Positions 52,243 through 62,394 of a stretch of DNA of 64,000 nt are shown here, one piece after another; the stretch's first letter is position 1; each line of letters opens with the position of its first letter. The notes below the pieces were generated by a model, which saw only the letters and a list, made by a program, of their open reading frames with translations, did not search any database and was not told where the DNA came from. A program made the translations under genes and the position numbers. Source of the DNA: Millisia brevis NBRC 105863 (lineage in GTDB: Bacteria > Actinomycetota > Actinomycetes > Mycobacteriales > Mycobacteriaceae); NCBI RefSeq assembly GCF_001552615.1, contig NZ_BCRN01000001.1:124001-188000 (forward strand), written 5' to 3'.

Positions 52243-53630
52243 GCCTCGCCGTCTCCGACCAGCGGCAACCGCACGACCACCCGCAAACCCGACGGGAGGT
52301 TGTCCTCGAGCCGCAACTGGCCGCCGGCGTCGGTGATCACGTCGGCGAGGATCGCGAGCCCCAGTCCGGTACCGGCGACGTTCTGGTGGCGCGAGGCCCG
52401 CCAGAACCGTCCGGTGGCCCGCGTCCGCTCCTCGCTCGGGATGCCGATGCCGTCGTCGGCGACCCGCACCTCGACCATCGACGCCCCCTCCGTCCGTTCG
52501 TCGACCACCGCGTCCACGACGATCCGGGTCCCCCCGGACAGCCGGGTCGCATTGGAGATCAGCTCGTCGAGGACCGCCGCGAGGCCGCCCGCGGGCTGGC
52601 GCGCCACCAACCGCAGGTCCGGGGTTTCAACATCGAGGGTCATCCCGGCCTCGGCGGCGATCGCGGTCCAGCGCGCGAGACCGTCGGCGAAGACGTCGAG
52701 CAGGGCGGGGGCCTCGGTATCGGGGATCGGCGCCCCACCGGCGAGGGTGGTCGCGACCAGCATCGCCTCGAGGGTCTGCGCCATATGCTCGACCTCGGCG
52801 ACCGCGTCCGCGTGCGCCTCGCGGGCATCGTCGTCCTCGAGCCAGAGCTCGAGATTGTCGACGGCCAACTGCAGGCCGGTCAGCGGATTGCGCAGCTGGT
52901 GGGCGGCGTCGGCGGCGAAGGCCTCCTGCCGGCGGATCGACCGCTGCACGGTGCCGACCATCGCGTTGAACGACGTCGACAGTTCGCGCAGTTCGGGAGG
53001 CCCGAGGTCGACATCGGCGCGCGCGTCCAGGTCGCCGGAGCGTACCCGCCGGGCCGCGGTCTCCAGGTCGGTCACCGGTCGCAGCGCCCAGCGCGTCATC
53101 GGCAGCACCGCCCCGACCAACAGCGCAAAGGGCACCAGCAACACCCCGATGCCGATCAGCCAAATCCGCAGGATGCGATCCTGGAGGTGGTCGACCGGCG
53201 CGGCGATCACCACGACCGCGCTGACCTGGGAGTCGCGGCCGACCGGTTCGACGACGTACATCGGCCCCGACGACCACGGCCACACCGTCCGCGGGTCGGT
53301 CTTGGGGCTGCCCGCGAGCGCGGCGCGCAGCTCGTCGGTCAGCCGATCCGGCAGCGGCAGGTCCGAGCCGTAGAGACGTTCGCCGCCGATGCCGACCACC
53401 CACACCGTCGAGTCGTAGAGGTCCTGGTACTCGTCGAGTTCGGCGGTCAGCCGGGAGCCGGGTTCCGGTTCGGCGGCGATCGTGCTCGCGAAGCGGGTGG
53501 CGTCGCCGACCCGATCATTGAAGGTGGTCTGGGTGCTGCGCAGCGCCGCCAACCACGCGTAGGGCACCAGCAGCCCGATCATCAGCAGGATCAGCGCCGG
53601 GATCAGCAGCACCAGGAGGCGATTGCGCAC
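52239..53630 (-). CDS. Sensor histidine kinase
   Basis: A 463 aa kinase: TM1 5-28, external sensor 29-152, TM2 153-177, HAMP 178-232, HisKA with His244 in ADAAHQLRNPL (HQLRNP in place of the usual HELRTP), and HATPase motifs DELISNATRL, ADDGIGIP and GTGLGLAILAD. It starts 1 base after the regulator stop, so the pair is an operon. The external loop (about 124 residues) could contact the TAXI lipoprotein whose gene converges on this one, overlapping by 4 bases. Layout resembles TctE/BctE-type kinases of tricarboxylate systems. Confidence 0.9.
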   Translation of the reverse strand: MRNRLLVLLIPALILLMIGLLVPYAWLAALRSTQTTFNDRVGDATRFASTIAAEPEPGSRLTAELDEYQDLYDSTVWVVGIGGERLYGSDLPLPDRLTDELRAALAGSPKTDPRTVWPWSSGPMYVVEPVGRDSQVSAVVVIAAPVDHLQDRILRIWLIGIGVLLVPFALLVGAVLPMTRWALRPVTDLETAARRVRSGDLDARADVDLGPPELRELSTSFNAMVGTVQRSIRRQEAFAADAAHQLRNPLTGLQLAVDNLELWLEDDDAREAHADAVAEVEHMAQTLEAMLVATTLAGGAPIPDTEAPALLDVFADGLARWTAIAAEAGMTLDVETPDLRLVARQPAGGLAAVLDELISNATRLSGGTRIVVDAVVDERTEGASMVEVRVADDGIGIPSEERTRATGRFWRASRHQNVAGTGLGLAILADVITDAGGQLRLEDNLPSGLRVVVRLPLVGDGEA

Positions 53631-53631
53631 G

Positions 53632-54345
53632 TCAGAACCCCGGGTCGGCGGGCTCCGGCGGGACGGGGTCGCCGGGCGCCTCGAGCCGGTAGCCGACCCC
53701 GCGCACGGTGCTGATCGTCACCGATTCACCGAGCTTGGTCCGCAACGACGCCATATGGGTGTGCAGGGTGCGGCTGCCGCCGGCGTAGGAGGACTGCCAG
53801 ACCTGGTCGAGCAGGTGTTCGCGGGTGACGACATTGCCCATGCTGTGCGCCAGCAACAGCAGGATCTGGAACTCCTTGCGCGACAGCGTCAGGGGTGCCT
53901 GCCGCAGCCGCGCCTCGCTGCGATCGAGGTCGAGTTCGAGCTGCCCGACCGCGATCACGCCGCGCGCCGCCGGCACCGCCCGCACCGCCCGCAGCCGCCG
54001 GGTGACCGCCTCGATCCGGGCGAGCAGTTCGCCCACTCCGAACGGTTTGACCAGGTAGTCGTCGGCGCCGGCGCGCAGGCCTCGGACCCGCTCGACCTCC
54101 GCGCCCAGCGCGGTCACCGCGATCACCGCGGTGCCGGGGTGGTCCCGCAGGACTCGGATGACCTCCACCCCGTCGCCGTCGTCGAGCATCAGGTCGACCA
54201 GGGCGACGGTGAATTCGCGTTCGGCGATCCGCTCGCCCGCGGTCCGGATATCGGCGGCGCGAAAGACCTCGTAACCGGCAGCCCGCAGCGTGCGGGTCAG
54301 GGCGCGCGCCACCCGGTCGTCGTTCTCGACAACCAGTGCGCGCAT
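53632..54345 (-). CDS. OmpR-family response regulator
   Basis: A 237 aa regulator: receiver with VENDD, Asp51 in ALVDLML, Thr in AVTALG and Lys in LVKPFGVGELLARIEAVTRR; Trans_reg_C winged helix LTLSRKEFQILLLLAHSMGNVVTREHLLDQVW..LRTKLGESVTISTVRGVGYRLE. It resembles TctD/BctD-like regulators. ATG 54345 is 8 bases after TATCGT, slightly long for a leaderless start. It is the first gene of the regulator-kinase pair. Confidence 0.92.
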   Translation of the reverse strand: MRALVVENDDRVARALTRTLRAAGYEVFRAADIRTAGERIAEREFTVALVDLMLDDGDGVEVIRVLRDHPGTAVIAVTALGAEVERVRGLRAGADDYLVKPFGVGELLARIEAVTRRLRAVRAVPAARGVIAVGQLELDLDRSEARLRQAPLTLSRKEFQILLLLAHSMGNVVTREHLLDQVWQSSYAGGSRTLHTHMASLRTKLGESVTISTVRGVGYRLEAPGDPVPPEPADPGF

Positions 54346-54410
54346 ATGGAAAAACGATAGTGCGAGCGGCCTCCCCCCGGCGGGAAACCCGACGACGTTC
54401 GGGTGAAGGG

Positions 54411-55274
54411 TCAGGATTGCGGTATCCGATAGGCCTCTTCGATGACGGTCCGCAGGTTCTCCAGGTAGGTCGGCGGGTCGGCCCGGCGCCAGATCAGCCG
54501 AACGGTCAGCGGCGGCGCGTCGACGACCGGCCGGTAGACGACGCCGGGGCGGCGGAACTGTTCGACGGTCGCCTCCGGCGTGATGCCGACGCCCTGACCT
54601 GCGGCGATCAACGTCAGCCATTCGTCGGTGCCCTGGACGCGGCGGAACGACGCCGGCCCGGCCCGGCCCGCCCACATCTGCGGGGAGGTGGTGCCGAGCA
54701 CGGTTTCGATGCCCATCACCCGTTCGGTGAAGTCGTCCATATGCAGCCGGCGCCGCCGGGCGAGCGGATCGTCCGAGGGCAGGGCGGCGAACCGACGTTC
54801 CTGCCCGACGTCCACCGAGGCGAGGCGGCGGTCCTCGATGGGCCGGCGGACCACCGCGACGTCGACGGTCCCGTCGGTCAGCCCGACGGTCCGATGCGAC
54901 GACTGCACGAAGATCAATTCGCTGCCCGGATACAACTGCGCCCAGCGGCGCTGTACCGCGATGGTGTGTTTACCGAGAGCGGCCCAGCCGAATCCGATGC
55001 GCACCTCGCCGGTCGGGACCTCGGCCCGGGTGATGATGGCGGCGACCGCCGCGAGCGCCTGTCGGGCGTAGGGAAGCACCGACAGCCCGGCCGCGGTGAG
55101 CGCGACATCGCGGGAGGTGCGCCGCAGTACGGCAAACCCCAACTCCCGCTCCAACGAGGCGACCCGGCGCGAGATGGTCGCCTGCGAGGTGCCGAGCGCG
55201 ATCGCGGCGTCGGTGAAGGTCCCCTCGTCGACCACGGCGACCAGCGCCCGCAGCTGACGCAGGTCGATATCCAT
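54411..55274 (-). CDS. LysR-family transcriptional regulator
   Basis: A 287 aa LysR protein: [45 protein letters not shown] forms the winged helix; the effector domain follows from about 90. ATG 55274 lies 6 bases after TACACT (complement 55281-55286), and the start codon and -10 are both inside a perfect dyad, implying autorepression. It is divergent from an EamA exporter and SDR gene, the likely targets. Confidence 0.92.
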   Translation of the reverse strand: MDIDLRQLRALVAVVDEGTFTDAAIALGTSQATISRRVASLERELGFAVLRRTSRDVALTAAGLSVLPYARQALAAVAAIITRAEVPTGEVRIGFGWAALGKHTIAVQRRWAQLYPGSELIFVQSSHRTVGLTDGTVDVAVVRRPIEDRRLASVDVGQERRFAALPSDDPLARRRRLHMDDFTERVMGIETVLGTTSPQMWAGRAGPASFRRVQGTDEWLTLIAAGQGVGITPEATVEQFRRPGVVYRPVVDAPPLTVRLIWRRADPPTYLENLRTVIEEAYRIPQS

Positions 55275-55295
55275 ACGCCCAGTGTATGGATATCG
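55265..55295. promoter_or_regulatory. Perfect 12-bp LysR dyad over the divergent promoter
   Basis: CGATATCCATAC-N7-GTATGGATATCG is a perfect inverted repeat containing the LysR core ATAC-N7-GTAT (T-N11-A). It covers the LysR start codon and -10 box and lies 49 bases before the EamA gene. Confidence 0.85.
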
Positions 55296-55343
55296 GCGGC
55301 GCATACATTTTTCGCAAACGCCGGCGGTCCGCACACTTATCGC

Positions 55344-56288
55344 ATGTCGATGACCGAGGAGCGCCCCGTGGCGACCACCGACGCGCCCGGGCATTCGGGG
55401 CGCGGGCTGGCCCTGATGCTCTCCGCCGCCGGCTCGAGCCAGGTCGGCGCCGCGATGGGCGCGCACGCCTTTGGCGCGATCGGTCCGGCCGGCGTGGTGG
55501 CCGTCCGGCAGTTGGTCGCCGCCGCGGTGTTGCTGCCGATCGCGCGGCCCAACCCGCTGCGTCTGACCCGCGCCCAGTGGTACCCGACACTCGCGCTGGC
55601 CGCGATCTTCGCCGGCATGAACCTCGCTCTGTACACCGCCGTCGATCGGGTCGGCCTGGCGCTGGCGGTGACGCTGGAATTCCTCGGGCCCCTGGCGGTC
55701 GCCCTGGCCGGGTCGCGTACCCGGCGGGATCTGCTGTGCGCCATCGCCGTTGCCATCGGCGTCTACATCCTCGTGCTCCCCGGGCCTTCGTCGGATCTGC
55801 TGGGCATCGGATTCGGGCTCGCGGCCGCCGCCTGCTGGGCCGGCTATATTCTGCTCAATCGGATTGTCGGACGTCGTCTTCCGGGGTTGCAGGGCACGGC
55901 GGTGGCCACCTCGGTATCGGCGCTGGGCTATCTGCCGGTCCTGGTGTGGCTGTTCGTATCGGATCGTGTGACACCGGCAGCCTTCGGATTCGCGGTGGTG
56001 GCCGGGATTCTGTCCTCGGCGGTGCCCTATACGCTCGACCTGATCGCCCTGCGCGGCGTCTCCCCGCGGGTCTTCGGCGTGGTGATGAGCGCGCATCCGG
56101 TGATGGCCGCGATCGCCGGGTTGTTGTTGCTCGGACAGCAACTCGCGCTGCACGAGGTGGCGGGTATCACCATCGTCGTCGCGGTCAATATCGTCACCGT
56201 TCTCGCGGCCGGTCGCGGTGGACCGGTCAGCCCGGGATCGACAGGCCGTGGTTACCGTTTCGGTTTCGGTCGACGATCGAAGGCATGA
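55344..56288 (+). CDS. EamA-family (RhtA-like) exporter
   Basis: A 314 aa drug/metabolite transporter with about ten TM helices in two EamA repeats ([59 protein letters not shown]). RhtA-type members export threonine/homoserine or other amino acids. ATG 55344 and ATG 55350 are both possible. The stop overlaps the SDR gene (ATGA). Control by the divergent LysR gene is likely, as is common for EamA/LysR pairs. Confidence 0.9.
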   Translation: MSMTEERPVATTDAPGHSGRGLALMLSAAGSSQVGAAMGAHAFGAIGPAGVVAVRQLVAAAVLLPIARPNPLRLTRAQWYPTLALAAIFAGMNLALYTAVDRVGLALAVTLEFLGPLAVALAGSRTRRDLLCAIAVAIGVYILVLPGPSSDLLGIGFGLAAAACWAGYILLNRIVGRRLPGLQGTAVATSVSALGYLPVLVWLFVSDRVTPAAFGFAVVAGILSSAVPYTLDLIALRGVSPRVFGVVMSAHPVMAAIAGLLLLGQQLALHEVAGITIVVAVNIVTVLAAGRGGPVSPGSTGRGYRFGFGRRSKA

Positions 56289-57247
56289 CACGACGAGCCA
56301 CGAACCGTTCCGCTTCGATCGACATCACGATTCCCGACCTGTCCGGCCGACGCGCCGTCGTCACCGGGGCCAGCGACGGGATGGGGGTGGGCATCGCCTC
56401 CCGACTGGCCGCGGCCGGTGCGGAAGTGGTGATGCCGGTGCGCAATCCGAGCAAGGGCGAGGCGGCGATCGCCACGATCCGCGCCGCCGTTCCGGGAGCC
56501 AGGGTCTCGCTGCGCTCCCTGGACCTGTCCTCACTGGAGTCGGTCACCGCGCTCGGCGATACCCTGCGCGCCGAGGGTGATCCGATCCACATCCTGATCA
56601 ACAACGCCGGAGTCATGCGGCCCCCGCAGCGACAGACGACGGTCGACGGATTCGAATTGCAGTTCGGCACCAACCATCTCGGCCACTTCGCCCTGGTGGC
56701 GGGGCTGCTGCCGCTGCTGCGCGCCGGACGCGCGCGGGTCACCTCCCAGGTCAGCATCGCCGCCCGGCGGGGCACCATCAACTGGGACGACCCGAACTGG
56801 GACCGTTCCTATGCCGCCATGCGCGCCTACAGCCAATCCAAGATCGCCCTCGGACTGTTCGGACTCGAACTCGAACGTCTGAGCACGGCCAACGGCTGGG
56901 GTATCACCAGCAATCTCGCCCACCCGGGTGTGGCCCCGACCGCTCTGATGGCGGCCCGTCCCGAACTCGGCCGCAGCGCGGACACCCCGAACATCCGGAT
57001 GACCCGCGCCCTCTCGGCTCGCGGCATCCTGGTCGGCACCCCGCTCACCGCCGGCCTGCCCGCGCTGCTGGCCGCGACCGACCCGACCGCGAAGGCCGGC
57101 GCCCTCTACGGGCCGGGTGGATTCGGCCAACTCGGCGGCCGCCCCGGGCGGGTGCAGATGTACCGCCCGATGCGTAGCGCCGACGATGCCCGGCGCATCT
57201 GGGAGCTCTCCGAAAAGCTCACGCGGACAGCGTACGTCCCCGCCTGA
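56285..57247 (+). CDS. Short-chain dehydrogenase/reductase
   Basis: A 320 aa NAD(P)-dependent oxidoreductase: cofactor motif [18 protein letters not shown], catalytic Ser in [10 protein letters not shown] and Tyr/Lys in YSQSK. It resembles retinol-dehydrogenase-like/atypical SDRs. Start overlaps the exporter stop. No terminator is seen before the MFS gene 38 bases downstream, so read-through is possible. Confidence 0.92.
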   Translation: MTRRATNRSASIDITIPDLSGRRAVVTGASDGMGVGIASRLAAAGAEVVMPVRNPSKGEAAIATIRAAVPGARVSLRSLDLSSLESVTALGDTLRAEGDPIHILINNAGVMRPPQRQTTVDGFELQFGTNHLGHFALVAGLLPLLRAGRARVTSQVSIAARRGTINWDDPNWDRSYAAMRAYSQSKIALGLFGLELERLSTANGWGITSNLAHPGVAPTALMAARPELGRSADTPNIRMTRALSARGILVGTPLTAGLPALLAATDPTAKAGALYGPGGFGQLGGRPGRVQMYRPMRSADDARRIWELSEKLTRTAYVPA

Positions 57248-57285
57248 CCGGTCCTGCCCGACCGGCCCACTACGTGAGGAACCGC

Positions 57286-58662
57286 ATGTCCGTCACCACT
57301 TCGCAGGGCGGCACCCCGTCCGGCCGACGTCAACGCAATCCCTGGTGGGTCGCTATCGGCGCCGGCACCGCCAACGTCTTCGGCACCCAGATGTACCTGG
57401 GGACGATCGGCATCTTCGTCCTGCCGATCTCCGAGTCCACCGGCTTCAGTCGCACCACCGTCACCGGCGCGTATTCCGTTGCCGCGGTGGGTATGGCGAT
57501 CGGGCTGATCATCGTCTCGCAGTTCGTCGACCGCTATGCCGCGCGGTACATCCTCATCCCGGGCTTCATCGGATTCGGGGCGTCGATGGCCGCGATCGGC
57601 CTGATGCCCGCGATCGTCCCGATCTACTTGATCCCCAGCTTCTTCGTCGGCTTCTTCGGCGCCGCCACGGTGGTACCGGCCACCCGGGCGGTGGTCAGTT
57701 GGTTCGACAACAATCGTGCGTTGGCCGTCGGCATCGTCACCGGGATCATCGGTCTCGGCGCGGCCCTCGGCCCGATCCTGGCCGGCGCGTTGATCGACGC
57801 GGTCGGCTGGCGCGCGGCCTACGGCGTGATGGGCCTGCTGTCGGCGACCGTCTCGGTGACGCTGGTCGGCTTCTTCGTCCGGGCCCGAGCGGAGCGGCAC
57901 GTCCGCGGACGCCTGGTCGACCACACCACGGTCGACGACCACGATGTCAGCCTCGAACTACCGGGGGTGACCTTCCGCGAGGCGACGCGCACCCGCCAGT
58001 TCTGGGCGATCGCCATCGGTTTGGGCCTGGTCGGTGTGGTGGTGGTCGGCCTGCAGGTGCACCTGGTGCCGATGATGACCGACCGCGGCCTGAGCGCATC
58101 GCTGGCGGCGTCGCTGCTGGTCATCTTCGGGTTGGCGTCGCTGATCGGCCGCGTGATCGGTGGGTTCGTCATCGATCGGGTGCACGCCACGATCGTCGGT
58201 CCGATCGTGATGCTCGCCCCGATCGCGGGCATGCTGTTCCTGCACCCGCCGTTCACGTCGGCGGCGATCGCGGTGGCGTTCATCGGTCTCGCCTTCGGTG
58301 TCGAGGGCGACCTGCTCGCCATCCTGATCACCCGCTACCTCGGCACCCGCTCCTTCGGTCGGATCTTCGGCGCGGTCCAGGCGGCCTTCCTGCTCGGCAC
58401 CGCCTTCGGTCCGCTGCTGCTGGGGCTGGGGTACGACAACCTCGGGTCCTACGACCCGGTGATCCCGGTGCTGATGGGCATCCTGGTGGTCGGCGCAATC
58501 CTGATCGCCACCCTCGGCCGCTACCCGTACCCCGCCGTCGCCGGCTTCGACCGCCTCGCCGCTCGTGACGAGATCGCCGCCGCGGAGGTGCTCAGCGATA
58601 TGGCGGAGGGGAACGACGGTCAGGTCACCCGGAATCGGATGCGGGTGCCGGGCGGGGCCTGA
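57286..58662 (+). CDS. MFS transporter (monocarboxylate/oxalate-formate antiporter-like)
   Basis: A 458 aa carrier with about 12 TM helices and a central cytoplasmic loop. The pattern GAYSVAAVGMAIGLIIVSQFVDRYAARYIL (motif A-like) and IFGAVQAAFLLGTAFGPLLLGLGYDN resembles the OFA/MCT branch of MFS, which moves organic acids. ATG 57286 has GAGG upstream; ATG 57274 is possible. It faces, and overlaps by 43 bases, the 5-oxoprolinase gene, and could bring in a related acid (inference). Confidence 0.85.
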   Translation: MSVTTSQGGTPSGRRQRNPWWVAIGAGTANVFGTQMYLGTIGIFVLPISESTGFSRTTVTGAYSVAAVGMAIGLIIVSQFVDRYAARYILIPGFIGFGASMAAIGLMPAIVPIYLIPSFFVGFFGAATVVPATRAVVSWFDNNRALAVGIVTGIIGLGAALGPILAGALIDAVGWRAAYGVMGLLSATVSVTLVGFFVRARAERHVRGRLVDHTTVDDHDVSLELPGVTFREATRTRQFWAIAIGLGLVGVVVVGLQVHLVPMMTDRGLSASLAASLLVIFGLASLIGRVIGGFVIDRVHATIVGPIVMLAPIAGMLFLHPPFTSAAIAVAFIGLAFGVEGDLLAILITRYLGTRSFGRIFGAVQAAFLLGTAFGPLLLGLGYDNLGSYDPVIPVLMGILVVGAILIATLGRYPYPAVAGFDRLAARDEIAAAEVLSDMAEGNDGQVTRNRMRVPGGA

Positions 58663-60152
58663 GCCAGCGCATCGAGGTCCTCGTCGCGGACCACCGCGAT
58701 CACCGGATAGCCACCGGTAACGGGGTGATCGGCCAGGAAGATCAGCGGCACTCCGGAGGAGGGGACCTGGATCGAGCCGGTCGCCACCCCCTCGCTGGGC
58801 AGTTCCCCGGTCCGGGCGCGGGGTAGGGCGGGGCCGATCAGGCGGGCGCCCACCCGGTCGGTCTGGTCGGAGATCGTCCAGGCCGCGGTGTCGAGCATGT
58901 CGATCGCCTCCGGCTCGAACCAGCTGTCGCGGGGGCCGAGGCGCACGGCGACGGTCAGTTCGGTGGGAGGCGGAGCCGACCAGACCACGGCACCACCCAC
59001 GATCCCGGTCGGTCCGTCGCCGACCGGGATCGTGGCACCCGCGAGCAGCGGGGCCGGACCCAGGCCGGCCAGTGAATCGAACGACCGAGACCCGAGCACC
59101 TCGGGCACGTCGACCCCACCGCGCACCCCGATCACATTGCGCAATCCGCCGACGGGCGAACCGATCTCGAGCGCATCACCGGCGTCGAGGCCGATCGGAC
59201 GCTGATCGTGCACCTCACGTATGCGCCCGGAGGCTCGCTCGACAATGATCTCCACCGGCGCACCGGTCACCGCGACCACCGCCCGCTCGGTGGCCGCCAA
59301 CCGCACACCGCCGGCCAGAACTTCGAGAACCGCCGCATCCGAGGGGTTTCCGACCAGATCGTTCGCCAGGCGGGCGGCCACCCGATCCATGACGCCCGCC
59401 GCCCCGACACCCGATGCCGCCAGCCCCGGCCGGCCGCGGTCCTGGACGAGGATCGGGAACCGGGTCTGTTCGACCACCAGCGGACCGGGCGCGGGTACGA
59501 CATCGACCGGCGCCTCTCCGGTGTCGGTCAACGCCTCCACCGGGAGGAAACGCACCCGGTCGCCGGGCCGCACCAACGCCGGGCGCTCCCGATCGACGTC
59601 CCACATCCGCGCGGAGGTCCGCCCGATCAGTTGCCATCCACCGGGACTCGACCGCGGGTAGACCCCGGAGAACTCCCCCGCGATCGCCACCGAGCCGGCG
59701 GGGATGCGCGTGCGCGGCGTCGCCCGGCGCGGCACATTCAGCAGCGGGTCCCCGCCTACCAGATAGACGAACCCCGGCGCGAAGCCGGCAAATGCCGCAG
59801 CGTAAACAGCCCCGCTGTGCCGGTCGATCACTTCCTGCGGCGAGATGCCCGCCAGTTCGGCTACTTCGGCCACATCCTCACCGTCGTAGAGCACCTCGAT
59901 CTCGACCAGATCACCGGCGGCGGCACCCACAGGATCCGGCCGCGCCGCGTCGATCACGTCGCGCAACGCCACCGGGTCGAGACGGGTCGGGTCTATCCGG
60001 ACCAGAACCGTTCGGGCGGCGGGCAATACCTCCAGAACACCGTCGATCGGCCGCTCGGACAGCGCCCGCGCCACCGCCGCCACCTCGTCGTGGTCACCCA
60101 CATCGATGAGGACGGCTCGGTCCCCGGCGCTGCGGATCGTGCGGCCGCTCAT
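58620..60152 (-). CDS. pxpBC: 5-oxoprolinase subunits B and C fused (PxpB-PxpC)
   Basis: A 510 aa fusion of the KipI-type (residues 1-205: [71 protein letters not shown]) and KipA-type (from about 225: [39 protein letters not shown]) subunits. With PxpA it hydrolyses 5-oxoproline to glutamate with ATP. In E. coli and B. subtilis these are separate proteins. ATG 60152 overlaps the pxpA stop by 4 bases. Confidence 0.92.
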   Translation of the reverse strand: MSGRTIRSAGDRAVLIDVGDHDEVAAVARALSERPIDGVLEVLPAARTVLVRIDPTRLDPVALRDVIDAARPDPVGAAAGDLVEIEVLYDGEDVAEVAELAGISPQEVIDRHSGAVYAAAFAGFAPGFVYLVGGDPLLNVPRRATPRTRIPAGSVAIAGEFSGVYPRSSPGGWQLIGRTSARMWDVDRERPALVRPGDRVRFLPVEALTDTGEAPVDVVPAPGPLVVEQTRFPILVQDRGRPGLAASGVGAAGVMDRVAARLANDLVGNPSDAAVLEVLAGGVRLAATERAVVAVTGAPVEIIVERASGRIREVHDQRPIGLDAGDALEIGSPVGGLRNVIGVRGGVDVPEVLGSRSFDSLAGLGPAPLLAGATIPVGDGPTGIVGGAVVWSAPPPTELTVAVRLGPRDSWFEPEAIDMLDTAAWTISDQTDRVGARLIGPALPRARTGELPSEGVATGSIQVPSSGVPLIFLADHPVTGGYPVIAVVRDEDLDALAQAPPGTRIRFRVT

Positions 60153-60907
60153 GAGGCGAAGGGAGCGATGCCGATTCCGTTGTCGGTCAGCCGGGTGCGC
60201 ACCGCGGTCGCCATCTCGACCGCGCCGGGGCTGTCGCCGTGCACGCAGATCGAGTCGGCCTCGAGCCGCACGATCGATCCATCGATCGCCTCGACCACGC
60301 CGTCCTCGACCAACCGAACGATGCGCTCCGCCACCAGGTCCGGGTCGTGCAGGACGGCGCCGGCCTCGCGCCGGGAGACCAACGTGCCCGCCGGGGTATA
60401 GGCACGGTCGGCGAAGGCCTCGCGCACCACCCGCAGGCCGGCGTGTTCGGCCACCTTCAGCACGGCGCTGCCCGGCAGCCCCAGCAACGCCAACGAGTCG
60501 TCCACGCCGCGGATCGCCTCGACGACGTCGCGTGCCTGACGTTCATCGTGAACGATGGTGTTGTACAGCGCGCCATGGGGTTTCACGTACGTCACCGACC
60601 CACCCGCCGAGGCGGCGATCGCGGTGAGGGCCCCGATCTGGTACATCGCCTCGGCCACCAGGTCGCGGCTGTCGACGTCGATGGTTCGGCGGCCGAAGCC
60701 GGCCAGGTCGCGGTAGGCGATGTGTGCGCCGATCGCCACACCGTTGCGCACGGCGCCGGTGCAGGTGTCCTGCATGATCGCGGGGTCTCCCGCGTGGAAA
60801 CCGCAGGCGACGTTGGCGCTCGACACCACCTCGAGCATCGCGGCGTCGTCGCCCATGGACCACTGCCCGAAGCCTTCGCCCATATCGCTGTTGAGATCGA
60901 TGGTCAT
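60149..60907 (-). CDS. pxpA: 5-oxoprolinase subunit A (LamB/YcsF family)
   Basis: A 252 aa Pxp[41 protein letters not shown] is the diagnostic N-terminal block; [10 protein letters not shown] and [24 protein letters not shown] follow, and [14 protein letters not shown] closes. It binds 5-oxoproline and acts with PxpBC. GGAGTGG precedes ATG 60907. The order is transporter, pxpA, pxpBC, all on the minus strand. Confidence 0.95.
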   Translation of the reverse strand: MTIDLNSDMGEGFGQWSMGDDAAMLEVVSSANVACGFHAGDPAIMQDTCTGAVRNGVAIGAHIAYRDLAGFGRRTIDVDSRDLVAEAMYQIGALTAIAASAGGSVTYVKPHGALYNTIVHDERQARDVVEAIRGVDDSLALLGLPGSAVLKVAEHAGLRVVREAFADRAYTPAGTLVSRREAGAVLHDPDLVAERIVRLVEDGVVEAIDGSIVRLEADSICVHGDSPGAVEMATAVRTRLTDNGIGIAPFAS

Positions 60908-60936
60908 GTCCACTCCTTCGACGGTACGGTCGTGCC

Positions 60937-62205
60937 TCAGCCGGTCACCAGCGAGAAGATCGGTCCGATCGACATCGCCCCCATGTAGTACGACAGCGCG
61001 GTCGCGGCGGTACCGGCGATCAGCAGCCACCGCGGATAGCCGACGCCGCCGAGCAGATCGCGACGGAACCATCCGATGTAGATGAAGATGGTCAGGCCGA
61101 TCGGTAGGACCAGTCCGTTGAAGCCGCCGACGAAGACGAGGATCGTCGCGGGCGCGGCGCCCCAGAACAGGAAGACCACCAGGCTGACGACGATGAAGCC
61201 GATGGTGATCCAGTTGCGCACCCGCTGGTTGCGGCCGAGTTCCTCGGAGAACGCCGAGAAGAACGAGCTCGAGGTGTAAGCCGCGCCGATGACGCTGGAG
61301 ATCGCGGCGGCCCAGAACACCACGCCGAAGACCTTGTAGCCGATCTCGCCCGCCGCGGCCTGGAAGGCCTGCGCGCCGGGGTTGGCCGTGACGTCGAGAA
61401 CGACACCGCTGGCGACCACGCCGAGGACCGCCAGGAACAGCACGTAGCGCATGATGCCGGTGACCAGGATGCCCTGGACGGCGGCGCGGGTGACCTCCTT
61501 GGCGTTCTCGGGCCCGGCGGTGCCCGAGTCGAGCAGCTTGTGGGCACCGGAGTAGGTGATATAGCCACCGACGGTGCCGCCGACGATCGTGGTGATCGCG
61601 GCGAAGTTCAGTTGCTCGGGCAGCACCGTCTGGATCAGGGCGTCACCGATCGGCGGACCGGAGACGATCGCGACGTACAGCGTCAGCGCGATCATGCCGA
61701 TACCCAGGATGATCAGCACCCGGTCGACCAGCAGGCCGGCCCGTCGGGACAGGAAGATGCCGATCGCGAACAGCGCGCCGATCGCGCCACCGATCTTGGG
61801 ATCCCAGCCGAAGAGGACCTGAAAGCCGAGTCCGGCGCCGGCGATATTGCCGATATTGAAGGCCAGGCCGCCGATGATGATCAGTACGGCCAGGACGTGA
61901 CCGGAGCCGAAGAGCGCCCGGTTGGCGAGCTGCGGGGCAAAGAGCCGGGACATCGTGACCATCCGCCAGACGTTGAGCTGGATGGCGAAGTCGATGATGA
62001 CCGACAGCAGGATGCCGAAGGCGAATGCCGCCCCCAGCTGCTGGGTGAAGGTGGCGGTCTGGGTGATGAAGCCGGGGCCGATGGCGCTGGTCGCCATCAT
62101 GAAGATCGCGCCGATCAGCGCGCCTCTGCGGGCCTTGGCGTGAGCTTTGGCTTGTTGGCCGAGCCCGGGCTCGCGGGCGCCGTCCGGGGACTCTGATGTG
62201 TTCAT
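60937..62205 (-). CDS. NRAMP-like transporter of the pxp operon (YcsG-like)
   Basis: A 422 aa transporter of the NRAMP/SLC11 fold, about eleven TM helices: [39 protein letters not shown] (TM1; the metal-binding DPG of true Mn/Fe NRAMPs is replaced here by GPG) and the QLNVWRMV region. Members found with pxpABC, such as B. subtilis YcsG, probably move 5-oxoproline or another organic substrate rather than metal (inference). ATG 62205 is used; ATG 62223 is possible. Confidence 0.85.
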   Translation of the reverse strand: MNTSESPDGAREPGLGQQAKAHAKARRGALIGAIFMMATSAIGPGFITQTATFTQQLGAAFAFGILLSVIIDFAIQLNVWRMVTMSRLFAPQLANRALFGSGHVLAVLIIIGGLAFNIGNIAGAGLGFQVLFGWDPKIGGAIGALFAIGIFLSRRAGLLVDRVLIILGIGMIALTLYVAIVSGPPIGDALIQTVLPEQLNFAAITTIVGGTVGGYITYSGAHKLLDSGTAGPENAKEVTRAAVQGILVTGIMRYVLFLAVLGVVASGVVLDVTANPGAQAFQAAAGEIGYKVFGVVFWAAAISSVIGAAYTSSSFFSAFSEELGRNQRVRNWITIGFIVVSLVVFLFWGAAPATILVFVGGFNGLVLPIGLTIFIYIGWFRRDLLGGVGYPRWLLIAGTAATALSYYMGAMSIGPIFSLVTG

Positions 62206-62311
62206 CGCGTATTTCCCATCCATCGCGTTCTGTCGATACGGGGTACTGCCCGTCTCCCACGGACGCACCGTTGGGTTCACAGAAGGTCGGGTTTCACAGA
62301 AGTATGCCCTG

Positions 62312-62344
62312 TTGTTGAACAACTCGCAGCGCTTCGTTGAACAT
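62312..62344. promoter_or_regulatory. FadR-type GntR operators in the pxp/gntR gap
   Basis: TTGTTGAACAA (62312-62322) fits the FadR-subfamily consensus TNGTNNNACNA exactly; TCGTTGAACAT (62334-62344) fits at all but the last base. They are 22 bases apart, with a further inverted TTTCAACA nearby (62357-62364). They sit between the divergent transporter and GntR genes. Confidence 0.75.
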
Positions 62345-62382
62345 TCCTCGGAAGAGTTTCAACAGGGAGCCATGGATCCTTC

Positions 62383-62394
62383 TACGATGAGGCC
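62383..62394 (+). promoter_or_regulatory. -10 box (TACGAT) of a leaderless gntR transcript
   Basis: TACGAT (62383-62388) lies 6 bases before ATG 62395, matching TANNNT and the leaderless spacing. Confidence 0.55.
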
